A program made the position numbers and the translations under genes. From the NCBI GenBank assembly GCA_029532415.1, contig JAQOTA010000058.1, positions 124,001-188,000 on the forward strand: a stretch of 64,000 nt of DNA. Reading direction: 5' to 3'. Each line of letters opens with the position of its first letter. The stretch's first letter is position 1. The notes beneath the pieces were generated by a model, which did no database searches, had not been told where the DNA came from, and saw only the letters and a list, made by a program, of their open reading frames with translations. This document shows, one piece after another, positions 22,195 through 32,344 of this stretch. Source of the DNA: Marasmius tenuissimus. Taxonomy: Eukaryota > Basidiomycota > Agaricomycetes > Agaricales > Marasmiaceae.

Positions 22195-24152
22195 ATGCTG
22201 TCTCCGGGTCTCGTTCTCCCCTTCTTACTCACACTCGTCCCAATCGCACTGGGCGCTGACAGCAATACCACAGAAGTATGTTCTATGCTGAAGGAGAAGC
22301 TTACCAGTGCCTCTACGGTACGCTTCCCGGACGATCCTGGGTATGAACGCGGTGAGCCATCAGCGCAGCGCTCCCTCTTCGCGTTTCTGATGCGTCTTGT
22401 CAGACATCGCACATTTTGCGGTATCTGTACAGCAGAACTCAACGTGCTCGGTCGAGCCCGGAACTTCTCAGGACGTCGCCACTATCGTGAGTCTTATTTC
22501 CCGGGAATTCAACGCGAGAATAATTCTCATCCTCTGGTAGATACAACTTGTCGGCTCTTCCCGAGTTCCCTTCGCCGTACGTGTTTCTACGTGTTTTCAG
22601 TCTCGATGAGGGCCTATCTCAATTGCCACAGGTTAAGGGTGGCGGACATAATCTCAATCCGGGATTCTCGTCGACGCGTGGAGTACAGATCACTATGACC
22701 AACTTCAATCAAGTGTTTTATCAGCAAAATACCAGCACGGTTGACATAGGCTCTGGTCTTACTTGGGACGAGGTCTATTCGCAACTTGAGTCTTACAATG
22801 TCACTGTAGTCGGGGCTCGTGCGACGGGTGTGGGGGTCGCTGGCCTACTGCTTGGTGGAGGTGAATTTTTTATTTCAACGATTGAGTTGACCGTTTCTCA
22901 ACGTCGCCCGGGACATTAGGTTACTCCTATAAGACCAACCAGTACGGGCTTGCGGCTGACAATATCGTCGCAATGGAAGTGGTGCTTCCAGATGGCCAGG
23001 TCAAAACTGTGACCGCCTCCACTGACAAGGATTTGTTTTTTGCTCTTCGAGGAGGTGGAAACAACTTCGTTCGTATCCTTCTTCGTAATCTCTCGACGTG
23101 GCAAGTCCATCTCATCGCCTCACTAGGGGATCGTCACGAAGTTCACCTTGAAGGCTCATCCTCAAACAGCTGTTTGGGTAAGTCCGGAAACTACCAATGC
23201 CCAGTTCTGTCAAGAGGGTCTGACCCGACATACAGGGAGGATCGATCATATATCCCAGTACCGAATTCGACGCTGTTTCAGCCGCAGTGCTCAACTACAC
23301 CAGCAACAATGCCGACCCCAAAAGTGTAATTCAGTGTACTTTCGCGACTCTTCAAGGACAGGTATCACCAAGCTGATTCATATTCTTTCCGACCACTTCT
23401 AATCAAAGTCTTAGGGTATCATCATGGTCAACTTATTCTATGATGCCCCTGCATCTCCGGCTTCAGGACTATTCGATGCTTTCCTGACTATACCTTCAGT
23501 GTCGTCGGATATCGGCGTCCGTTCTTATTTGACACTCGTGGAAAGCGCAGGTACGGACGTAACAGCCAACATGAGGTATGATTGACCATTGCCTTGTCAT
23601 CTGAGTATTCGTGCTCAAGACCGTTCGTTTTCAGAGGACTCTACAACACCGTATCCCACACTGCTATCACCCCAGCTCTCATGCAGGTGTTGTTGAATGA
23701 GACTCTAGTAAGTATCTGCTCTTTGCAAGTGAAGCAACTTGAAGACTCAACGACGACCGTAGTCCTATGGTTCGCAGCTGCAGTCCCAAAGCCTTTTCCT
23801 CAACGGTTACGCCCTCGAGCCTTTCCTTCCTCAAGCCTACAAGCAGGGTGATACCGACACGGCCTACCCTCCTAACCGTAACGAAAACATCCATCCCATG
23901 AACGTATACTATGCCTGGACAGACGCACAGTCCGACTCGTTGATGCTCGAGACCTCTCACACGACGGTAGCCACCCTCGACCAATTCCTCGCGTCATCGG
24001 GAATACGTGCTTCAGCCAAATATCCGAACTATGCACTATACGATACGAAGGTGGAAGACCTTTACGGAGACAACCTAGCGAGATTACGGTCCATCAAGAA
24101 ACAAGTAGATCCCTCAGATGTCATGGGGCTGGCTGGGGGTTTCAAGTTGTAA
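22195..24152 (+). CDS. Secreted FAD-linked oxidase (PCMH/berberine-bridge type)
   Basis: Ten exons (22195-22351, 22404-22486, 22541-22576, 22632-22860, 22920-23068, 23127-23177, 23236-23361, 23415-23575, 23635-23707, 23763-24152) give 1455 nt and 484 residues. A signal peptide is clear: LVLPFLLTLVPIALGAD. The FAD-binding PCMH domain shows VPFAVKGGGHNLNPGFSST (the His is the likely covalent flavin site), GVGVAGLLLGGGYSYKTNQY and GGGNNFGIVTKFTL. The position of the second flavin-linking Cys in bicovalent relatives is occupied by ARATG, so attachment is probably single. The C-terminus has a BBE-like segment (LYGDNLARLRSIKKQVDP). Such enzymes oxidise alcohols, phenols or terpenoids with O2 and release H2O2. 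It is the last gene of the presumed cluster. Confidence 0.92.
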
Positions 24153-26784
24153 CTTGCCGGGCATATACGACGTGCTGTAGTACCATTTTCTCATGAGACC
24201 TAGAGCAGATAATTTATTGATGTAAGCCAACAAACTCGAATCGAAGACTGAGGAGACAAACCTTGATCATGGACTTGACCGAATCCGAGTGAAAAGATTT
24301 ACCCAAAGGTAAAGATAACCCAAAAATTGAACCAACCAGTCAGTGGTCACTACACACAACCTGCCTTCACCTGGCCAGAGAAACACACTCGCCACGTTAC
24401 ACACCACTCTCGAAGCAAAAAATGCTTCCCCCGCTAGAGCCATCGTAATCACAATGCTTCCACTCCTCCTACTCCAAACCAGCAGCTCACTTCCCGATCG
24501 AAACCGGGAGAATTCGCCGCCGACTACGCTCCAAGGCTGACTTCAATCATCCCAAAACCCATCCTGCTCCTCGAGAGAGCGAGTGACAAACAGGCAAGTT
24601 CACGGTAACTCCCCAACGGTGAACAACAACCATAGATTCATCTTCTCGCATCGACCGAAGCCGACACGCGCAGACCAGAGTCGCTCGTCGGTCCTCGATA
24701 CCATCAAATCCACAATAAACCCAATCGTCCTCTTGTACGAGCCAAGGACGCAACGTATCCAACACGGAAGACCCAGTAACATCCCTCCTCGGTATGGCGG
24801 CAGGAACTCCTAACTGACTAGCCTTCAGAATATCCACAAGTCGATTGCTGCAGTCAGTCAATGTGCATTGGGCGCGAGAACGAATCTCTATCATAGCACT
24901 CAAAGTGCCATGAATTCCAACACACAACCGGGGACAACATGCAGAACGACTGTGTTAATACCGTCCAACCAACAGACAGCTAGTTGAACAGCCGTTCATC
25001 CGGATCAACAGGACATTATGAGGCCTCGCAGAAGAATGGATAGGTTTAGGACAGTCCTTGGACAGAGAAGAGCAATCGAATGAATGAGATTGAGATAAGG
25101 AGGCGAGTCTTCGCAACTAGGATGCCTCTGCATAACAAAGCGTCCATGAAGCCATCCATGGCGTCGGTTGCACTTGAGTTAGTTAGAACAGGCCTCTTTT
25201 ATCACGGATGAGCGATCCTAAAGCACAACACAATGGGGGAGGGAAGCTTCAGCATAGGATCCATGAACTCCAGCCGTCCTTCCTGTCTTAGAAGGATCGG
25301 AAGTTGGGGGCGGATGGAAACACGTCCTGGTCAGCAACGAGCATGGCTCATAACCAAGTCAAAAACAGATGCTTGCCCATAGAAGGACCATGCAGGACAC
25401 CCGAAAGGTTCCACTAAGACTCGAGCCGTGCAGGCTAAATCGTCCCTCATGAATGCCAGAAAGAAACCGAGTTGGATCCGCATACGCACACCCTCCTGTG
25501 CGCTTCCCGTGGTTGCCCAGACACTCTGATCAGCCAGCCTACTCCGTAGCCAGACCGATTTCATATACGCGCGCCGGCGTTTCGAGTACCCGTCATCCTT
25601 CCTCAGCCACGTAGACGAGACAGGCTTCGGACAGGACGAGCAGGATACCCCAGGCTTTTGATCATCGGTAAAACGAAGCCTGGTTCGAGCCCGCCTTGAA
25701 CTCGACGAAACTGAAATCGAAGAGCGGCGGTACTCGCGAGGAGAGTCAGGAGACTCCGGCTGCCAACACTTGGTACGGAGGCTCTTCCGAAGGGAGCGGC
25801 GTACCAGGGCTCAGAAGAGACAAGAACACACCGATTAGCGGGCGAACGCCACGACGAGAAGAATCAAGTGTGCGAGCACTGGGTGAATGCGACGCAGCTC
25901 AGTGCGTCCGTACGGTATCCCAATATAAACCCTCGGCAGAGCCCCAGAAACTCGTGTGTTCGGAACTTTCTCGGCTCGACAGTGAACAACCTCGATGGTG
26001 CAGCGTCTCTAACACTCGCCCGTTCTAGATTTCTCCCCCCAAAGACTCCAAGCATTTCCGGCATCGCCTCCGCTGTGGTGAGAGAAGCTATCACCCGCCG
26101 AAGAGAGGGGCATTCGCTAACGCCTTCTTGTACGGAGGAGGGGGATGAGTAGCCTTCATGTGCCAAAGGGCCCCGCGGCAACACAGGCTGGAGTCTGTGC
26201 GGAAAGTGGGGGAAGAACTTCCAATATGGAGCATGAGTGCCGTCCGGAGGCGCCAGGAAGAGGTGTGGTGAAGAGCGTCATCGAAAGCGTAGGTCTCGAG
26301 GTGTGAGGGATGCAGTGGCTTTACAAGATCACGAGATTCAGCTGTTCTACGGGCGTTTAGCTCTTCATTGGATGAAAGCTCGCTTTATCCACCTCTAGAG
26401 CCCATAAATCACGCCTGAAGCCGAAAGAAAGCGCGTGGCATCCGTTAAACACTTAGGGTTAGATCTCACCAAATGGTGAATCGTTGCGGCTGGAGGAATA
26501 GGATGAAGCATGAAGAGAGATGTAAGAGCGGTACTGCTGGAAGGAGGTGCGAGACGGACTCGACAGCCAAAGGCATGGGTCTCATGGAGCAGAATCGAGT
26601 CGCTCGTGGATGAAGGTGGTGGTAAAGGAACAAGACACAGAAATTGGCACGCGTATTTCTATTGTGGCACGTGACTGTGGCAACATACACTGTGTCTCGC
26701 GTCGACCCTGATCCAAGCCAAGCCTGGTCCAAGCGCGCACTACCAGTACAACTGCCAGCTCATTGCAACTCAGAACGAAACATT
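24153..26784. other. Gene-poor region at the edge of the terpene cluster
   Basis: This 2.6-kb stretch lies between two plus-strand genes. Open frames exist on both strands (24547-24927 minus, 25331-25564 minus, 25696-26028 plus and 25864-26184 minus), but they overlap in opposite frames, have no recognisable motif and cannot be joined by good splice sites. No terminal inverted repeat, LTR or tRNA is visible. The right end should hold the promoter of the membrane protein at 26785. Confidence 0.45.
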
Positions 26785-27854
26785 ATGGGCAAACTCATAG
26801 GTCAGCTTGCAGTTGAACTCTCAATCTTGTGTACTAAATAGACTGTCTAGATGGGTTCCTACCCTGGGTCATTTTCCCCTCTCTGGCAGTCGCTGGATTC
26901 TATTGTATCATCTACCAGACCGAAGTCAATGGCCTTGGTGCTGCACTGAAGGAGCATTGCCCCGCCACAGTCGAGGATCCATTCCCTTTCAGGCTTACAT
27001 ACTCTGGAGTCGATGGGCTCGACGTCTTCCTTTGCGTCCTTGCGGCAACCTTTCACTCGGCATTCAACCCCAATTCATTGCAACTCCTCGCCTATTTCCT
27101 CACCCAAGCGACTCCAATTATTGTCTTCGTCTACCTTGACAGCGCCAGGCGCAGAAGCCATTTCACACTGCGCTTCCCAGTCATTTTTGTTTCCCTCATG
27201 CAACTGGTCAGCTTCGGAGCCACATTTTCCTTCTACTGGCTGCCTTTTATTACCACAGGCGCGGCCAAAGCAGTTGGAAGCAAAAACACAGTTGTATCTA
27301 AGGCAGATGCTGAGGCTATCGCCTTCGGCAACATCGTAGGAATCGCTCTCCCCACCGTCGGGATGTTGGTTTTACACAACCCGTACATGACGGTGATTTG
27401 GCAGTTCGTCCCAGTCCTGGCCTCCGTAGCGACCCTCATCTACCTCACATTCCGATCTCCCAAAAATCATCCCCAATCCGGATACAAAGACATCCGCAAT
27501 AACTACGTTATTGTTATGATTGTCAACATTGTGACTCATCTCGCTTTAGTTGGACCAAAGCTGGGTGATGTCGACGCACTAAAAGCGTTCCTCCTGCCAT
27601 CTCTCAGCATCAACACTTCCAATGCCAGCGTCGAGCGCTTAGTCCTCAGTCTCCTTCAGTGGGACTTGATATTCGGAGTGGGCGCGAGTCTGCTCGCCAC
27701 TCTCTGGTTCGCTCGAAGTGCACGGCAGCTTGTACTGCTGGTCATTTGGAATACCGTGGGGACAGTCCTCCTAGGCCCGGGAGCCGTCTTCGCGACAATT
27801 GCCCTATGGCGTGAATCCAGACTCCACCCGGCGGAAGGAAAGAAAAAACAGTAG
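26785..27854 (+). CDS. Polytopic integral membrane protein of a fungal secondary-metabolism-associated type
   Basis: Two exons, 26785-26800 (16 nt) and 26851-27854, give 1020 nt and 339 residues. The tiny first exon supplies MGKLI and part of a codon; the splice creates DGFLPWVIFPSLAVAGFY. About eight hydrophobic segments follow, ending with a membrane helix and a Lys-rich tail (EGKKKQ). The segment RLTYSGVDGLDVFLCVLAA followed by a helix and a basic loop (DSARRR) resembles the fungal multi-pass family that includes AtmA/PaxA-like proteins of indole-diterpene clusters; I make this comparison from memory and hold it loosely. It converges on SPT16 with 164 bp between stop codons. It could belong to the terpene cluster or be independent. 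Confidence 0.7.
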
Positions 27855-28018
27855 CTACGATACGAGTGAGACAAAGCCCTCTCTCTAAGATAGCTCGAAA
27901 TATGCTTGTATATCTTTGTATGTACGCGGAAAGGTATTACAACTATTAAAGTACAATGTACGCAATCCAAAGAACACGAGATCGAAAAGAACGTCCTAGA
28001 TACCAAGATGCGCTAGAT

Positions 28019-31000
28019 CTACCGCTTGCCCTTGACTTTTCCGTTCGTCTTCTTCCCGTTGGCTGGCGCGCCTTTCTTCTTCTTGGGTCGGTCGTCGCCC
28101 GAGCTATCATCAGATCCTCTCGCTTGCTTCGCGTCAGCCCGCTTCTGGTCGGCTGTAGAAGACACAGAGATGAATTGAGTAACGAATGGCGTCCACGAAA
28201 ATTACAACTCACCTCGAGCTGCTTTGCGCTCCAGTTCATCCCAATCATCCCCTAAAGACATGCTTAGGAAAACATCCGATAGTTGAAAGTAACCACGAAC
28301 CTTCATCACTATCCGACCCATCACCGAAGTCGGATCCACTGTCGTCGCTCGCACTGGCATCGGAGTAAGCACTCTCAGCTGCGCTGCTCTCCGATTCTTC
28401 AAAGGCCTCAGATTCAGCCGCGTATTCAGATTCCGTTTCGGATTCGTCCGACACATCACTCTATAGAGAGGGTCAGTCATAGTCCTGCACACCGACAACA
28501 TGTCAAGTATACCTGATTGCCCCCCGTGGTTCCACGCAAGAATGTCCATCCACCGCCCTGGAAGAACTCGTAAGGACTCTCGTTAATATGCTTCATGATG
28601 GGTCCCCAGTTCAAGTTGACGGGACCTTCCGCCATCGCGATATCAACCGAACTAGACAAACGGGAAACGTCGTTGAGCAAGCTTCCGGAAGAGAGATGGC
28701 AGAGAACTCACTCCAACCATTGTTTTACGTCGTCCATTTGCGAACTCTGTATTGAGTTGATGTGCAACGGGGCTTTCGTGAAGTCCTTGAAGATAAGGAC
28801 CAGATCGAACTGCTTGAGACTGTATTGCACACGTTCGAGGGATGCAATCTCAATGTCAGCCAGTGTGACCACAAGGAAAGGAGGATCCGTGAGATGAACG
28901 AGACAGTCTGTTGTAGGCTGCAGACGAGCGGAAGTTCTGAAGGGAACTCCCTCGAAAGAAAGCTCTCGGAACGGAATGTCGAGGTCAAGACTCTCACCAA
29001 GCTACGGAAGAGAAAACGTTACGACTATTGAGCAATGCCATAGTGTTGGGACTCACAGACGAAGATGCGGCCTCTGAGATCTTTTCAGCGAAGGTCTTGA
29101 CTTCTTTGTTCAGCATTTGCCTCCGCTTTCGTTCCTGTTGTTCCATCTCGATTTCATCTTCGTCTCCATATCGATGCTTCCGTTTACGATTGCCAGTCTC
29201 GTCGAATTGTACATCAGTCGCTTCACGGAAGAATTGGACGTCCTGTACAAAGAGTCAGAAGTCGGGATCATGCATGGGGTGTAACAACGAACAAGAGTCT
29301 TTTTCTTCCCAATCATGATGGGCGCTCTGAGATGCATGTGAACGATGACCAGCAACTCGTGATCGCAAGGTTGGAAGAATAGGTGCTTGACGTTGCTAAA
29401 GAGAACATCTTCACAAGAGTTAGACTGCGCGACAGCAACGTATGTACACAAGCCGCACGCACCGACTTTCTGGCCTAACGGTGATTGGTACCTGATACCA
29501 TTTTGGTGAATCTCGACTTCTCCAGGTAGCCTCTTGCCGTCGGGGGCTGGCCGTATGAAAGCTTCAGGCATCTTGACGGGTCGTCGGCCCTTCAGCTCAA
29601 TGAGTGAGCCTTGGTCAATAACGTCTGCCATTTCCTTCTTCTGTGCCTCTCGTTTGTTCACTTCCTTCTTGAGCTCGGTTATCTGTTTCTGAATGGTATC
29701 AAAACGGTGTCCATCCATTGATTTGTAAGATACAGAGCGAATAAATGTGGCGTCGGGGTCTAGGAATGGCTGTGGGCGATAACGCGTCAGAGTTTCTGGC
29801 ATGTTTGGTACGCAAAAGGGACCTACTGTGTCTTCTTTCCTGCCTGCCAACTGGCCGGGTGTCTGGAAGTTGATCCGAAGGTAGGTGTAGTCGCCCTCAT
29901 CGTTCTTGCTGACGTTCTTGATGGTGTTGATATGGAAGGGCACGGCGTACCCGTAAATAGGGAGGATCACAGTCAAGGCCTTTCGGTCTACCACAATCTG
30001 GAAGGCAGCAGTCAGCGTCGAATAGAATATGCAGATTGTGATGGATATTACCCTGAGTTTGTCAATATCAGGAGGCAACGCCCCGTCGCCCTTGTAGCTC
30101 TGGAATTTCTTCCAACCTTTTTCCTCCTTCTTGGTTCCACCCCCTTCTTCGGAGTATTTGGCCAGCCCCTCCGCCTGCAGCCTCTCGTGGAGTTCCCGCT
30201 GGTGTTCCGCCAGCTTCGCTGTAGCTGTGTGATGGACTTCATCCTGAGCCGCACGACGGTTGTTCCGAAGAACCTTTGTTCCAGCAGTCTTCTTAGCCGG
30301 CGAGCCGTTCGCGCGGGGCTGAGCCGAGGCCTTTTTCTTTTCGGACTTTTGAGGCTTTTCATCTTCGCTTTCGCCAGTCAGAAAAAACAGGCAATCCTTC
30401 GCCCCTTTCATGCCTTCGGTCATCAAAGCGGATTTGTCTGATCCGATTTTGATGGTATCGACAAGGTGCAAGGCATACCTGGCAAAACGTTTGAGAACGT
30501 GGGTAACGGCATTGAGAGAATACCACATACTGATCCTGTCCTTCACCTAGACCAGTAAACCCAAGCCCGAGGTTCAGCACCATGCCCTCCTTCAAACCTC
30601 TTGTATTCTTTCCGGAAAGTAGGTAAGCGGAGTCTCGGAATTCGACTCCAGTCTGGGTGGGTATAAGCTTCGAAAGAGCACTTTTCAGGACGATGACGTA
30701 CCCCGAATCCGATATTCTTCACGAAATTCTTTTCCAGGTCTGGCTTGTGACTCTTGATGTATGATACGGCATGTTGATACACGTCCCGGGCGGTGACGCC
30801 ATCCTTGGTGAAGGATAAGAGCTCTCCTTGCAGAGCGAAGAGGAGGTTCAGCTGAGCTTCTTGATCCTAGAAGGTGGTGAGGGGGCGTCACTTGTCAAGA
30901 TGACAAACAACCTACCGGGGTAGGATCAACAATGAAGGTGCGTCCAATGTTCGCACAATAACTCTTATACCGCATTCCGAAAGCGACAAGGAGGACACCC

Positions 31001-32170
31001 TTATGAGCAATGTTGTCTTCGGTGGACTCGGCGGTATAGCGTAGGTCGTAACCCGTTTTGGATGACCTGGATATGATGATGGGAGAGTAACAGAACTCCA
31101 CCAATTGCCAGTCGATCTGCAAAAGCTAAGCGTGAGTTCAAAGAGTAAGCAAGAGGAATTGAAGACACGCACGTCGTTCAGACCCTTCCCTTTACTCCAC
31201 ACTCTCATATCAGGTCCTTTGGCATCCGCTCCCTCCCCTGATCCCAGCCTACTCTCGATCTGTGCAGCAAGGTGTCCATGTGTGACTTTGCTCTCTTTGT
31301 CCAATATTGATTCCAGCCGCGGTCCTACGTGGTATTTGAGCAGCGTTGAGGTCAGGTTTGCCGCAGTTTGCATGACTTTCTACACGCAACACGCTGAGTC
31401 AGTAAGTTACGATAGGGTGAATGACTGGGGGCAGACCAGTTCGTCGTTGTCCTTCACAGACATGAAAGCTGAAACTGCCGGAGCCATATCGACAAGTTCG
31501 GGCTTCTGAAGTGCCTCTTTAAGCAGTTTGTCCCATTCAGTCATCAGTTTTCCTGTGTGCGCTTCCTTCGTCAATGTTCCGACCTTGCCCTTCTCGATAT
31601 AGAGCTTGAAGAAACTGGGGACCGCTTCATTCGGTGGTTCTTTTGCTTTCGCTTGCGCCAGGATTTCGACGGGGATAGTTCCTGAGGTACCTTTGATCTG
31701 GTCCAGGATTTTGGCTGATAAAGAGGCTAGTGTTAGGGAAGAACAGGTGCAATGAGGCAAGGGATACGCACCTTTCGAAGCCGAGCACAAGATCGTTATC
31801 TTTTCTCTTTGGAACAGGATGAAGGTAGAAGGAAACTCGTATCCAAGCAGCCATTGCTATGAGCGCGAAAAACGCGTAGAATGTCAGTGTTGCACTTTCC
31901 ACGAGCATTTACGCCGAAGGTGTGGGGAACGAACCTGCATTGATGTTCCTTTCCGCATTGGCTCATCTTCGCCAGCTGGATCCCCCGCTAATAGTAGCAA
32001 CGCTTCCACGTCCGCTATCGAGCTGTAGTCTTCGTCATTTTTCGCGCTCTGCAAAATGTGGTAAGTATCGTAGAGAACGTCCAGAACGAGCAGTTGATAC
32101 GCACATTCCAACCATCGTAGATTCTCTTGACTCTCGAGTTGAAAAGTCGCTTATTGAGCTCTACGAGCAT
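28019..32170 (-). CDS. SPT16: FACT complex subunit SPT16
   Basis: About fifteen exons encode roughly 1000 residues, the normal size of SPT16. The N-terminal lobe reads [18 protein letters not shown], then [14 protein letters not shown] and [16 protein letters not shown] catalytically dead aminopeptidase-like domain follows, with [32 protein letters not shown] and [13 protein letters not shown]. The middle part has [57 protein letters not shown] and the double PH-like region ending [19 protein letters not shown]. The C-terminus is highly acidic and Ser-rich ([20 protein letters not shown]) and then Lys-rich, as in all SPT16 proteins that bind H2A-H2B. With POB3 it forms FACT, which disassembles and reassembles nucleosomes during transcription and replication. 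It is head-to-head with the phosphoesterase gene, 174 bp apart. Confidence 0.95.
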
Positions 32171-32344
32171 TGAAGATGGTGGTGGTTGCGGTGAAAGATG
32201 AAAAATAACGCGACTGACTCCTGTGCGCGCTCGCGCCCGGTAAGTTGCGGAGTTTGAACTTTGTGTCCACTTTAGGAAACTAGCTTTGGACGCCGAAGCC
32301 CTTCACCTTCATTCTTTATCACACTACCATCTTAGCTCGTACCT
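32171..32344. promoter_or_regulatory. Bidirectional promoter SPT16 / phosphoesterase
   Basis: Only 174 bp separate the two divergent start codons (32170 minus and 32345 plus). The spacer includes pyrimidine-rich tracts toward the plus-strand start. No TATA box is obvious, which is usual for housekeeping genes. Confidence 0.5.

Noticed and set aside
25610..25710. tRNA-like T-loop sequence GGTTCGAGCCC
   Set aside because: The flanking bases do not pair into a T stem and no acceptor stem or anticodon arm can be built around it.
24547..26184. Open frames at 24547-24927, 25331-25564, 25696-26028 and 25864-26184
   Set aside because: Overlapping on both strands, no recognisable domain, no supporting splice sites.
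26450..26465. Telomere-like TTAGGGTTAG
   Set aside because: Only about one and a half repeat units, inside ordinary sequence; expected by chance and not an array.
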